Assembly: GCA_033030425.1 (NCBI GenBank)
Contig: JAUFSD010000016.1
Coordinates: 372,001 to 436,000 of the forward strand
DNA length: 64,000 nt
Source of the DNA: Verpa conica
Lineage: Eukaryota; Ascomycota; Pezizomycetes; Pezizales; Morchellaceae
Reading direction: 5' to 3'
A program made the position numbers and the translations under genes. The notes under the pieces are model-generated. The model ran no database searches. It was not told where the DNA came from and saw nothing but the letters and a program-made list of their open reading frames with translations. Numbering within the stretch: the stretch's first letter is position 1; each line of letters starts with the position of its first letter. Below, in pieces: positions 38,025-50,900 of this stretch.

Positions 38025-38467
38025 ACGTAGTTGACCAGGGAGCGAGGAGGACTGGGAAGCGGCGACAACCACACCACCCAATTTGGCGAATTTGTATGAA
38101 GAGATGAAAAATACATCTCTACAGTTCTCACTACAAAATTAATACAAAAAAATTACTGAAATATAGGTATCTGTTCAAACTCTCTACAGGATTCAGAGTA
38201 TTTAACCATGAAGGATAATATTAAGTTTATGTGGAGGTAAAGGTGTATACATTATCCCCATATAAACTTTTCTATGGATAAAGTGTAGAGTTTTATATAT
38301 TTCACAATACTCTGGCTAAAAATGACTAAATATTAGTCTTATTTTAATTAGAGGTAAGTTAGAGTAATAAAATATTATATAAAGGTTTGTAAGAATATTC
38401 TCAATTTTTTTGGTAATGTTCTGTGTTGTTAGTTGGGCGATCCTCCTCGCTTCCCGGTCAACTACGT
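38025..38467. mobile_element. MITE with 27-bp terminal inverted repeats, TA target duplication
   Basis: The ends 38025-38051 and 38441-38467 are inverted copies matching at 25 of 27 positions (arm begins ACGTAGTTGACC and ends GCGAGGAGGA). TA flanks both ends (38023-38024 and 38468-38469). The interior is AT-rich and non-coding, with an internal fold around TAAGTTTATGTGG and its near complement. The inverted repeats share nothing with those of the element at 3061, so this is a different family. Tc1/mariner-type mobilisation is inferred from the TA duplication. Confidence 0.75.
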
Positions 38468-39132
38468 TACTGCGTATTTTACTTACTGGTTCCAGGCGCC
38501 AGAAAGAAAAAAAAGAACCAAGAGAAGCCCTAACCCACATACCAAGCCTTAGTGCGTCCAATTCAGGTTTTATGCCCGTCATTATCACCAGATATTCTAC
38601 AAATATCACATTTCATCCCCGCGTAGTAAATGCTCATCTCTGAAACTAACCGTTCGCCGGTCTAACTGATGATCCATATCGATTACGAGAAAAAAAAAAC
38701 CAATCAGTGTAGCAGTTGACGAAGGAGCGATACTGATAGAAACAGCACTATACTGAGGATCTCAGTGCGTTAACGTCACAATCCTTTAGTACGAAGGAGG
38801 TGATGCCGATGCCAAGGGTAGAAGCGGTGGGGTGATGCTACACATCGCAGTATTATGTGTATAGAAGAGCTATAGTAAGACTTCTTTTTTTTGAATGGTA
38901 GACTTTAATCTCTCTACCTATGATATTAGATGTAAGGACGAGGGGGGATTTTATACGGTACCTAGTATTCTACTAGGTGTAGGAACCAATATCGACATTA
39001 CGAATAAGAGAGCTGATGGCATTACATTGCAACAACACACCAGACGACAGTAAGCTTTCTTCTAAGCCCACAAATGGATATATATATCCCGGTGTAAATG
39101 ACGGGCATGGCCCTCCACAGTGTACTCAGGGC

Positions 39133-39251
39133 AGGCAACAAGAACCTGAACATGAGTTTTGGTGGTGATCGTTTCTGATTTATGCTGATCCAAAAAGTTC
39201 TTTGGACTAAATCCCCTACTTGCAGCTTGCATGTTCAGGATCTTCTTGCCT
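39133..39251. repeat. Imperfect inverted repeat, arms 22 bp
   Basis: The arm 39133-39154 (AGGCAACAAGAACCTGAACATG) and the complement of 39230-39251 agree at 20 of 22 bases, separated by 75 bases. No target duplication is evident, so it may be a hairpin remnant of a small element. Confidence 0.5.
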
Positions 39252-40764
39252 ACCCAAGTACCTAGATTCCAGGATGAAGTAATTACCAGTATATTCCTAG
39301 AAGGTGAGATAAATCCTGGCGAACTGAGTAGACACCCGATAGGAGCGTATTATAAAATAATGTTTCTCTGGCTCATCTCGTATGTTTGAGGGTGGCGTTA
39401 TTCCATAAGTGTGGTACTCTTAAAACCCTCCCTCGGTAAATAGCTCCAATGCTTGTATAATATGACACCTCACCCATACGGTAGAATACCATGCTAGGGC
39501 AACTATCAGAATGGTGCTAGGGAGGGAGCCTTTTGTTAATGTCAAGAGTTGGTGGTGAATTGGTATGTCGGTAAAACTTGACATAGAGACCAGTCAGATG
39601 AGCCAGCCGAAAAAACAAATGGTCTCACGGCTCTAGCGCCGCCCCTATTAAAGAAATATAACTACTTGCTCCACTGGCGCTAGATGTGGAAATTTACCAA
39701 AGGGTTGCTCCCGCCACCCCTAGTAAGTCCACTCCAAACCCCCTATAGACGAAGTGTCGCAGTAACGGCCATAGGAGCTATAGTCACATAGCAGGTATTC
39801 TCCATTCGATCAGGAAAAGTATTAGGATTAGGGTTAGGATCTCAGCTGCACTAGTTAACCCCTGTTAGTCAAGCGACTGCGCCTAAAACGATATCTCTGG
39901 AACGTTGTATGAGGAAATACTCTAAGCGCAGTGTATAGTATAAGAACTCACTGAGTTGGGATGGGGGGAGCTTGTCCATTAATACATAGATTAATACAGA
40001 AAGGTAGTCCGGGAGTATAGACCGTGGAAGATAGTACCACTAAAGAAAAAATTAACTTTAGTCATCTAAAAGAGTTGGATATGTACAAAAGTGTTTTGCC
40101 AAGGCGCCGACGGCGTCAATTCTAGGGCTCTAGCGACCGCCGCGGAGATGATTATGCGACGGCCCGTGAGATGAGATAAGGTTTTACAGGTGCACAGACT
40201 ATAAATAATATGAAGAGGGTGTCTTCATTTGGGATTCTGAAACATTGTGTATTTTTCTTTTTTGGGGGCTTGTTACATCACCGGGCATCACTCGTGGGCG
40301 ATGGCGACACGCTAGCCCATGTGGTGATCAGGTTTCATAATTATACATGAAAATCGCATTGAACACTAAGGAAAGTTAATGCCAAGATAAGAAATGACAT
40401 GGGTAATCCTTATATAAACACCACATCCAAACGCCCCCCACAAGAACCTGTCTCTTCGGACTACTAAACAAAAAAGAGTAACAAATGATAACTACACAAA
40501 CATGCCCCCTACAATGCGCATCAAAACCCCGGCCAAACTTTCCCATCGGATGAAACAATTTAGCCAAGTAGGCCAAGGGTCAATTATATAAAGTACACAG
40601 CAATTCCCAAGAGGACTAACTGATTTATCTTTCTCGTGATGGAGGATAATGAGGAGGAGGATAGTATGGCTATTCTGTTGTATCTGGAAAACTGCGAAAG
40701 ATTCTCGCTAAACCCCTTCTTATCGAACCTCGCGTATTCGCCGATTCGCTCGCCATCTCCTAGA

Positions 40765-40772
40765 TGACGTCA
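40765..40772. promoter_or_regulatory. Perfect ATF/CREB-type palindrome TGACGTCA
   Basis: The palindrome TGACGTCA is the consensus site of ATF/CREB bZIP factors. It lies 2.4 kb from the start of the bZIP gene, on its 3' side, and no confident gene starts next to it. It may serve an unrecognised gene or occur by chance. Confidence 0.3.
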
Positions 40773-41895
40773 AAGTATGTTGGAGGCCGACTACGGTGAT
40801 GTTTCCTTTAAAGCCGGTCCGAAACTCAGGCCTAGACCGATACCCGACTATCATTATATACCACCCCCATCCTCCGATTCTCCGGTTTCATTGCCATCCA
40901 GTCCATCCATCCATCCACCCCCTACATCCCGCATGCCAATTTGCCCACATCACTTTATACCTCTTCCCTAAGTCCCAAACTATCTCCAGTCGCCTAATCC
41001 TTTTCCTTTCCTTCCACCTATCCTAACTTCTGACACCTTTTTATGGTCCATGACCTCAATCCAGGTCCGGTCACGTTACTGCCCTCCAGCTATCAAGTAG
41101 TGTAAGTGTTTCCCTAAAGTATGGTAATCAAACCTCCAAGGCCAAACAAGGTCAATGTAAGTGGAGACTCGGGCCAAGGAAACCAAAAAATAAAGTAGAC
41201 GAACCCGAAGGAAAAACGTCATATCTTGTACATGCATAGCTACATGTAGGTCCCAAACCTTAAGACTAGTACAATAGCAATAAATACAAATCAAACTTAT
41301 AAACTTTTTCGCTGATTCCGCGGGTAAAAAAAAGACTCAAGCTGTAGTCCAAAATCAAAACACCTTTTTTTGTGCATTTTCCAGATAAGATTCACCGCCT
41401 AGGCCGAAAAGCAAAACAATATAAAAAAATAGCAAAAAGAACCAAGTACGCCTTTTTCACCTTTCACAACAGGAAATACACCCACCAACCCTACAGTCGA
41501 CAATCCATAAAAAACACCTCCCTAGTAAAGACAACAAATAGAAAGAACCACCGCCTGTTGGATCGATCGAGTTGAATCGAGGGTAGTTTCAGCCGAAAGA
41601 TTATGGTACAGTTCCGCAAAGAACGGAAAGCTCCCGAGATTAAAAAGATCGATACTCGATACAGCAGGAAAAGCTTTGTACTCGAAGGATCGTAGAATAG
41701 CTAGAAAGTGTGGTGATACTGGAGTTGAAATTCCGAAAAAAAGAAAACAATACGGTGACGTCCTTATAACACAGGAGGGTACCCCGTCACTACACAAGTA
41801 TGGTTAGTAGGATGCAAGGTTCCCATAGTAACCTATCGAGGAAAGGGTAGCTTGCCTGGTACCCATGTCGCACTGATGCACATACAGATTTGTAT

Positions 41896-43145
41896 TTATC
41901 TGAAACCGAACGGGATATTATACTGCCTCACCAAACCATCCGTTAGACCACCTGCGCTATTCGGAGTCGGGTCTGATGCAAACATCGAATCGAGTGAGTA
42001 ATCGAAGCTTCTAACATTATTATAAATTCCTTGCTGATGCTGCTGGGCCTGCTGCGGTGGCATGCCCATGCAATTACCCATATCATTTACTGGAGTGTTG
42101 GGAGTCCGTTGACTTTCGGTATCGAGGGATTCTTGGGTATCGTCGTTGCTCTCGAGGAGCTCTGCATCGTATTCCTGGTCTACGCACCCAAATCAATCAA
42201 TCTAGGATGCCGGGCTCTTTCATAACAGAAAATGAAGGATGGGAAGTACACGGGGTAGCTTGCCGAGCTCTTCCATATGTGACTGGAATGGTGAAGGGTA
42301 AAAGTTTTGACCCATTGCTATTCCTGCATGAGGAAAGTCTTGAGGTGCAGTAGGGGTTGTTACTACACTCTGTGGCATCTGGAATGCTGATTGGTCAGGA
42401 GGAGTTGGGATGGCAATGGATGGTGAAGTTGTTCGAGAATGGTTTGGTCTGAGTAGCGGACTGGTCTTGATGTAGAGAGCATCAGGCGGGGGGTTGATCG
42501 ATGGACGCTTAGGGATGATCGGCCCTCCATGTATTGGACGAAGAGCAGGATGTTGTTGGATTGGTTGTGGTTGGCGAGAGATAGCCTGAGGCATCGACTG
42601 TTGTGGTGCAGGTTGAGGTCTACCAGTGTCGTCATACTGTGCAAATGCTCGCAACTCAGCAGTGACATCAATGCCCTTCTCAAGAAGGATGCGTTCTAGC
42701 AAAGAATTCTTGTATCGAAGCATTAGCACCTCATCAGCAGCATTGCGGGAAGACTGCTGAAGGCTGGACAATGTTTCTTCATGATGTTTAATGGTTGCTT
42801 CAAGATGCTTGATATACTCTGTCCGCCTTTCACGGAATGCTATTTCGATGTGTCAATAAAAATGTTAAAATAAAATGCAGACCCACACTTTGCTTTCGAT
42901 GACACATAGGAACTGGGGAGTGGCCAACTGCTGTTCGAGGAGAAACTAAAGTATAAAGATAAGGACTATGTACCTGCTTGAGCAGCTCTGTTTCTCATCT
43001 TCCTCTCTTCTTGCGTTGCGTACACCGGCTTCCTTCCACCCTTTCTCTTCTGGGCTGGAAACTGGGTCTGCTCTGCCGTCGTCGCTTCTGGCGACGAGGC
43101 AGAGGAAGCCGATGAGTGTGGAGGAGATGTCTTGACGGCTGCCAT
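41896..43145 (-). CDS. Yap/Pap1-type bZIP transcription factor
   Basis: Predicted exons in coding order are 43145-42974, 42839-42252 and 42179-41896 (348 codons, 347 aa). The Ser/Thr-rich N-terminus is followed by KRKGGRKP (33-40) and the basic region RKMRNRAAQAAFRERR (48-63), which carries the NxxAQxxFR signature of AP-1/Pap1-type bZIPs. The zipper with leucine heptads runs to about residue 112 (TEYIKHLEATI, LLERILLEKGID). The first intron splits the basic region. The C-terminal 200 residues are Gln/Pro-rich, with repeated PQ and QQ stretches and EYDAELLESNDD, probably regulatory. No cysteine-rich redox domains like those of Yap1 are seen, so stress-redox control is not supported. It is a nuclear DNA-binding protein, transcribed away from the arrestin-like gene. 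Confidence 0.9.
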
Positions 43146-45404
43146 TGCGTTGAATGAAATTTGGATACTAGTTGGCTGGTTGGCTTGCTGCTGGATGGGA
43201 AAAGAGTCAGAAGCTTGAGGAGGTAGAGGGAAGGTGGTTATGAAGCTTTTTTTTTGCAGAGGGGGCCAGTTGGGATGGTTGGTGGAGACAAACCCATGAG
43301 AGCAGGGAGCAGTATTAGGGATGAGGAATTGGGGGGAGCAAAAGCAGAAGCAGAACAGGACCCGACCAAGCCAAGGCAGAGGAACAGCAGGGGGAAAACG
43401 ACGATGATGTGCAGCGAGAAAAAAAAGTGGGGAAAAGGGCCGCTGCTGCAATTTCAATTCGCAGCAACCTGCCAGTCCCATTCGGTAGCGGCAAAACGTG
43501 GGGTCGCGGGCAGCTGCGCAAACATAAAAAAGTCAAAACTTCTTGGGAGGGAACTGACTGACTGGAAGAAGACGACGAGAAAAAGCAACTAGAAAAGCGA
43601 CCTGGGGCAGCAATTGGTACACACGATGCAACACCACCAGACCGGGACCATGTCAGAAGGTGCTGGGCGGCGATGTGTGTCGTAGGGAGGGCAGACGGTT
43701 CTCCAGAGTACGAGATTCCTACTAGAGGAGGGCAGAAATGAGTGAAGCGTCATGATCTAGCACCCTCCATCAAAGCCATCACTCGCTGCAACCACGTCGT
43801 GCCACACACCCCAAGTGACCACAAGTGACCACACCACCACCACTCACTCTCTCTCAGCATGCCCTCTCAGGCTTTGTCGCCGACCACTTTTTCCGTGAAA
43901 AAACACGGGCGACAGAAAACGGCAAACGCTTCCGGCAGAATGCGAGTCGTGGTAGCCTGATTGGTTGATGGGCCTCGTTGCCTCGAGCAGGGTCACGAGC
44001 GACGGCCACCTCCGATACTAGCCAAAAAAGGGCTTTTTTTCTTCGAGGGACGCAAAGCCTTCTTTCTGTTCCGCGCAGATGCTCGATGCTGGTGAGCAGG
44101 GTGCACGATGCAGTCTCCGCTCACCAGCCTCCACAGGTTAGTCCCGGTTCCCTGGACCCAACTCAGAAAATCGACTGAACCTTGTCAGAATTCACTAGCA
44201 GAGCCGCTCCAAGACTCGTGGATCAGCAAGAAGACACGACATTCCAGGGGCGGCGCTGGATCGATATAGGGTTTGCCCTGGAACAACAGCCCATGGGAGC
44301 GTCTCCTGTGTCATACCGGGATCTTTCCCCGCATTTTGCTCCTGTCGTCTCAGTCCTCTCCTTACGCAGACCGCAGCTTGTCCGCCGGTTAAGGCCGTGT
44401 GATGCAACGGGCAAGGTTTCATCTCGATCTTTTTTTGCCCTTTGTTTGCTTCTCCGCGGGGAGCTTTTTCTCTTCCTTCCTTCCTTCCTCCCCTCCCACC
44501 CTTCCAAGTTCCAACCCTTCCATCCTGAGTAAGCGAGCAGTACACCTAAACGATGTACTCTACTCGACACGGTACACCACACTGCACCTAAATTGCTTCT
44601 GTAGATAAATATGAAATTTTCTCCCCTACCCATCCATCCATCCATCCGTCCATCCATCCAGCGACATCTAGCATCGAGAATCATCTAGGATCTCCCTATT
44701 CGTTGCCTTGAGCCTGGTACGTTGCCTGAAGTCCTCTCTGCAACCCTAGTAAAGACTTCGTTTCGTTTTTATTCTCCTTTGTGCTTCTTTCCCTTTGGTG
44801 CACCGGGACCCCCACATCCGTCATCTAACCTCCCACGTCTAAATCCCCCCCCCCCACTCCCGCATCCGCCTCGTCCCCAGCCAAGTGCTAAGTCATATAT
44901 GTCGTCTTCGTCACCAGAGGTACATAAGAAAAATTCTCTCCTATACCGAGCCTGGACGCAAGAAATAATACGCAACCATCCCACGTCTGTAGCTCACATG
45001 ATTGGTGAACCAGAGCCGAGCATTTGTTCCTCAGCCCTCTCCTCTCTTAACACAGGTTGACCCAGGGCCAAGTTCGTCCGAAGTTGCTCAGGCGCGTCCA
45101 GGTACGAATATGCCGCACGCCTGATCACGTCACTTTTGTAGCTAAAAGGAAAGAAAAAAACGTCGCTTCGACAGGGCTGAAAGTGGTTATTCAATCTCCT
45201 CCAGGTCCGCCCCATTAAGTTTTCATCTGTGTGGAACCTGCAACTTACTCCGTGTAAAAATTTTTTAAAAAGCTACAGCTTCTCAAATTATTGGGACTGG
45301 AACATGGAGAAACCAGCCCCGAGTTGATAACGAATTACACTCAGGATCCCACAAAAGATATCGTTCTGGTACGACCCCTGATTAGTAGTTGTGATTTGCT
45401 CGCA
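43146..45404. other. Shared upstream region of the bZIP and arrestin-like genes
   Basis: This 2.3-kb divergent intergenic region holds both promoters. It has short CCAT repeats at 44627-44660, CT-rich tracts, and a C-run near 44847. Open frames on both strands are translations of pyrimidine/purine bias; I see no gene. Confidence 0.45.
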
Positions 45405-47927
45405 ATGCATCCTGAAAAGAAAAAAAAATCTCCTTCAGATTCTAGCCGCCGAAGAGGTATTGCATCTGGTTCAGGTGGATTTTTTTTCCTAGATAGAACT
45501 CTTGGCCCAGGCGTCTCTGACTCGGGTTGCCTCTAGATGCCCCACCACAGCAAGACCAACCACCAACTATCGGTCACCGGGCATCATTCGGTCACGCAAT
45601 GCCTGTAGATCTCAACGATATGATCGACGTTCCTAATCTCGACGACACGTTCTATCGCGGGACTTTCCCGCTAGATGATATTAAAGAAGCTTCTGAACGG
45701 CTGACTGTTACCCCGGAAAACATTTTGGACCGCTCGCCGACGCCTCTTCGGCAGCCTACGCGTCACACAAACCGAATCGGAACTGGCCGGTCAAGCCGTG
45801 AAAACCACCGCGGCAACACGGCACATGGCCGCGTTCCTCCGAGACAATCTGACGGACCTGCCCCCGTAGACGAAACGAACCCACCTCCCATTGCCAAGAC
45901 ATTTGTTCGCCCAATTCCTCCCCTGGAGTTATTGGATTACCCGGTAATATTCAGTCCTAGGGTAACCATGAATATCGCTACGAGTTCACCTCTGTATGTA
46001 GGTGGCGGTTACGTAGATGGTAGGCTTAATATACACATACGCGGAACACGCCTAGACGACATTAGATTGGGGCGTGTAGGGATTGATATAGTTGGAGTTG
46101 AAGGAAAGTATTAGTGTTTTCGTAACCCTTTACAATCTCGGGAACATTATATTTATCTGATATGTAGAAATTTCGTTTTCCCGCAAAACTATCTTTATGA
46201 GCATCGCTAGCGAACTTATTGACGATGAGCATCCGCCACCACCAGCGATACTTCTTCCTACGGATTTTGACCAGAAAACTTTCTGGAAGGTGAAACCTTC
46301 ACGGTCATTTCTCCCTTTTCGTCTAAACCTTCCACTCAACGTTGGTCCCGGACCATTCCAATCCGTGAGGGCTCGGATAAGATATATCATTCATGGGTAT
46401 GGAAAGATTTCTAGCCTTGCGTTTTACTTATTCCCCACCCTCACCTAAAAAGAAAAGACGAAAAAGGAAGGGAAAGGAATGAAACAAGGCGGGGGTTGAG
46501 TTTGAAATTCTAGGACCGTTATGTATACCATCAACGGTAGGAAGGATATAGTCCGCTGCTGCAGGGACATTCGCGTGATCTCAGCCTTAGACCCTGAAAA
46601 AGCCTTGTTGCCCCTGCAAACCCCGCTGTTGACCACTGAGGAGGGTTCGCTGAGGTGGGGAGGGCATGACACGCTGAAGGTCACGGCAGGGTTACACCGT
46701 GCAGTATGGGTTTCTGGGACCGTAGCATACGTTGATGTGAACATCGTGAACAATACACGTAGGAGGGTTAATACAATCCGGCTGAAGCTAAGGCGGCATA
46801 TACTAGCTTATAAAAATGTGAGTCCCTTTTCTTCTCTCACTGCCGAAGGTATTGCTTTTTTTGCCCTTTTTTTACCCCATTGCTTTTTCCTATTTAATTT
46901 TTTGACTCCACTAAATGACTTTTCTTGTGCGTAGACCGTGGCTCTAGCGGAAAACAAGTCGGCCGGACATCTTAGAGTGCCTAGCTGGATCGAGAACAAG
47001 ACGCTTGCGCACTCGGAGTTGAATGTTGGGAGACGTTGGAAGGGTGTCAAAGGCAGCCAATTAGATGTTCTTACTTGTGAGATCGACATACCAAGAAACC
47101 AGCTCTCCGTTAAGATGGGTCGGTTTTTCGAGGTCAAGTATTTTGTTGACATTGCAGTTTGCACTCTTGCCGCGTATGCGATTTACTCTATCGATGTTTT
47201 TCTTGTTACTGATCTGGAACTTTTGGTACTGTCTAGGAAGACAATCCGGTGCCAGCTTCCTCTGACTATCATTCATATGGTTTGTTTCAAGTTATATTCG
47301 CTTATTTTATCGGTTACGGCATTATAATTATTCTAACACATGTAGAACTCGCTTGATATCATGCCCAATCATCTCCCTCAGGTTGCCGAGGCATTCGGGG
47401 AAGAATATGGTACCGAGCCGAGTTATAACATCTCAGGACGTGTATTCACAGCACCGCGAGAGAGCATACTAATTCCAGGTCGCAAGGGATCACTCAGGCA
47501 TAAACATAACTATGGGGACCCAGGCGGGCACAAAAATACTACAATTACCAGGCACTCTTCTAGTAGCCGAAGCTCAGGAGTATTGATTCATGGTCTTAAT
47601 GATAAGAAACGTTCACCGGTGGAAGGTAGTCTTGTTGATAGTAAGCTAGTGGCTCTTGCTAGCCAAAGGAGGCGGAAGATCACCTTAGATGATCCCCGGA
47701 AACTGGATATCGAAGTTCCTAGCCTCGGACCCGGAGATCCATGGGCCGCGGGGATGGGTCCCGAGCAGCAGAAAGAGATTCAGGAAGAGCAGCAGAAGCA
47801 GTATCATGATGCCGAAAGGAGAAGGTCAAGCGCTGTTTCTGCATTTGCAGAAAGTTCTAGAGTTACCATGAGAAGGGCCCCTAAAGGTAACGAAATAGTG
47901 GGTACCATACAGGATAGCCTTCTTTAG
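45405..47927 (+). CDS. Arrestin-like (ART-type) protein
   Basis: Best exon set: 45405-45456, 45537-46107, about 46202 (or 46211)-46396, 46514-46817, 46935-47173, 47237-47279 and 47346-47927, roughly 660 aa. The start is MHPEKKKK, the only in-frame ATG before the first intron. The N-arrestin part begins near LLDYPVIFSPRV (about residue 140) and includes VGIDIVGVEG, ASELIDDEHPPP, LPFRLNLPLNVGPGPFQS and RYIIHGTVMYTING. The C-arrestin part includes GTVAYVDVNIVNNTRRRVN, IRLKLRRHILAYK and FFEVKYFVDIAV, ending QLPLTIIHMNSLDIMPNHLP. The tail is basic and Ser-rich. Fungal ART proteins bind plasma-membrane transporters and recruit Rsp5-type ubiquitin ligase for endocytosis; no PPxY motif is obvious here. 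One junction is odd: a very arrestin-like segment (SRKTIFMSIAS) just after 46167 is one base out of frame with exon 2. Confidence 0.8.
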
Positions 47928-50900
47928 GCTGTTCGTGGGGGGGGGCTGCGCGTTGTCGGAGGCAATTTGCGGAGGATCGTCAGGGCCGTTTCTTGGCAAA
48001 TTGACTAGTATTAATATTTGGGTAGCGGGAATCTCTTTTGCGAAGCGCAAGCGCGTGTAAATTTCGATGGTTTGAGATTTCTACTAGGGCGTAAGCCATT
48101 TGATGTTTTGCTCCGAGACTATTATTATACTACGCAGTAGCACGGCTTTAACAAGGGGGGAGCCGCTCTCTCAAAAGCAGCCACATGCTTTAGTGACTTA
48201 AAATTGCAGTTGGGGTGCAGAAATGGGGATGTTCTTTTTTTGCTAAAATAGAAGGAATTAAACTGAGTTGAGTGCCGGTAGTTTAGAGATTATACGGTAC
48301 AGCTGAGAAGATTGAAAAGGAGCTGATTTTGAGCTCGCTCGCATAGATCAGTAGTTATTGGTTCGTTTCGTCGCATTAGTCGTGTCATCCACGGCGTCCG
48401 CCGCCCATAGTTTCCTGATGTTGAGCACATACTCATACGGCGGAGATCATGGCACATACATGACCAATTACCGAGCAGATCGGGAAAAGGTGAGACTAAC
48501 GTAGATCCGGTGGAAAAAATTTCTCCGATACAAAATCCTGTGCCTTGCTTCTATGATGCGGTGTGAAAGGGAAAAGAAAAAAAAAAAAGTGAGGAGCTCC
48601 TACATACACGCGATCCTCGGTTGAATTGCAGCGCTGGAGAGGAAAACGGTGGTTGAGCGAGTGAATGGGAGTGGGCAGGGCGGCCTTTTTCAGAAGCGGA
48701 TTAGCGTTGATCCCGTATTATAATAACTCTACTGTTAATTGTTCAAGGACGGCATCTTGACCCGTGGTGCACATTGTACATATGTGCTCCTCCTCTCTGA
48801 ACTCAGATACCCGTTACACGTGCAGCGTAAAACGTGCAGGTGCGGAGCCACTGCGGATGTTGGACGGGAAGTGTCGTAGGGATTGGATTGGGGATCTAGA
48901 GTTGAGGGGGGAGTGGGAGGCGGGAGGGGAAATGTCGAATCATGGAACATTTCTTTTCTGCTTCGCTAAGGTTGTTCGTTTTAGGCCTGGCAAAAATCTT
49001 TCCCCTGTGATCGGTGACCGGCGAGTGTTGACATGTTTGGCATTTTTTTGCTCGAGCGAATAACCTTGCATACCCTACCCTAGGCTCCTTCTATTTGAAG
49101 GAGCGGAGTTGCGCGGATTATGCTAATAACTGTTAGGGCTGGAGTCTCTTGTTTCGACGTCTGCAGGGTATGGTTAATTCCAGGACTGGTATAGTGGAGT
49201 GGACCTTGTTTGAGGGATTAAGTCATCAGGTCTCACTCGGGTAAGGCATCTGGCAGCCGGTGGTTATAGCTAGCACCTGTGTCTAGTATTAGGTTTCTGG
49301 ATTTGACAACACTAACCTTTGAGCCGGGTGCACAGTACCGGTTCTGCGGGAGAAAAAAAAGAAAGACATCGTGTGTTTGTTGGCAAGCCTCCACGTGACA
49401 GCAAATGTCTGACAAACATCATCAATATTTACATAACACGCAATCACAATGCAAGCTTCAGGTGCGTATCCAATCAAGTATACATCTACCCTAGACTAAT
49501 TACCAAGCACAAACCCTAAAACAGTCTATATAGGTCTATATAAGCCAGCAATCCTCTCCATCCTCTTTCAGCTTCATAGAAAAAGGAAAGTCTACGAGAG
49601 AGAGAAAAAAAAGGCGACCTACAAAAAATTACAATAATAAAATAGCCAATACAGAAAGAGGGGAAGAGGTATATAACCGAAAGAAAGAAATACTGAGAAC
49701 CTTCACTCAAGGTAGCTAAAAAGAAGAGGGAAAAGAAAAAAAAAGAAAAAAAAAGGAATTTAAGGAAAATATTAGGTGAAGTTGAACATCTAGGGGAATA
49801 AAGTGCTCCCCCACTTAGTTCTCGGGCTGATGTGTGCTTCTAAAGGGAATTATCTCATTACCTACCAGATATAGGTATTGATTGGTCAATGCAGGCCTAA
49901 GATTAAATTGGGTATCCGAGTTTGTTCAATACGAATAAATTAGCATTATTGAGTCATCAAACCAGCCAAGTAGATTCTTTGCTGATCTGAGGTTTTTGCA
50001 CCAGGAATCAGTCGAGATATATTCTACAGGTTCCTGCTACGGATCAATGCCAGACTTCATCAGGGTCAAGAACCTATGGAGAATAGTGATCATGGCCCTT
50101 ACTTATTAGTCAGCTTTTATCATGAGATATAAACATGAAGCTTCGATCACTTTCTCCAAGAGTCAGTTGTAACATATGAGGGACATGTTACGAGCTTGGG
50201 AGTTTAGGCTTAATTTTCGCTATTAGTAGCCGAAGGCAGCTCTTTGGAAATCAATGGCCGATGAGAAAATAATTCGGAATATATCTTGAAGCAAGAGCTC
50301 TATCAAAATATATATACGGACTTTCGTAATAATCTATACTATTTTCGATATATAGGAGGTCTATAGAGAGAGCTGAGGCAAAAAGACTTTTCGGACTATA
50401 TGCATTCCTATGAAGCAAAATAACACCTATAACAACTTATAAAAGGGTCTGTATTCAATCTAGTCTAAATACTTACTTCTTTCCTACTTAAAAAGGACCT
50501 CGTAGGTATGAAAATAATTAGTAATCTTCAGGACCCAGCAGCCCCCCCCCCAAGATGGGGTTCAAAAACGAAACAAAACAGCTACTATCACCTGGGCTGC
50601 TTCTCCTAACGGATTAGCGGTAACCAAACCCCGGTGCCTGACTCCCGAAGTTAGGCGTTCGAACCCGGTCACCAGCAGACGTATGTTGGCCCAGTCCCCC
50701 CACCGGGGGGGAGCTGTGGCGAGAGCCAGCAGAACTGTTTTTTACTTTTAAACCCCATTATATTCTTTTTACACTATGTAGATAAACTATCCCTTTTTAA
50801 AAGAGTTACTTGATATTTAAAGTCACTCATGAGGATAAATTTCCTGGATTCTTATATACCTAATATCAGTTGGGTGTAGGTGAAAGGTTGTTCGTTTATT

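Larger units (their letters stand above)
35765..41895. other. 6-kb gene-free stretch with a MITE and other inverted repeats
   Basis: Nothing here can be supported as a gene. The first 500 bases are the probable 3' region of the BTB gene. The rest contains a TA-flanked MITE (38025-38467), a 22-bp imperfect inverted pair (39133-39154 with 39230-39251), tetranucleotide repeats near 37178-37195 and 37308-37325, and a perfect ATF/CREB-type TGACGTCA at 40765-40772. The 64-codon frame at 40777-40971 is proline-rich, with a PKLRPRPIPDYHYIPPP segment. It could be a missed small gene, but there is no partner exon or motif to back it. Confidence 0.45.

Noticed and set aside
39829..39841. Telomere-like TTAGG/TTAGGG run
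   Set aside because: Only two or three imperfect units, in the middle of the window; not a telomere.
40777..40971. 64-codon proline-rich frame
   Set aside because: Suggestive composition but no recognisable domain, second exon or conserved start context; left as a note.
50600..50700. tRNA gene
   Set aside because: A and B boxes are visible but no acceptor stem or proper cloverleaf can be formed.
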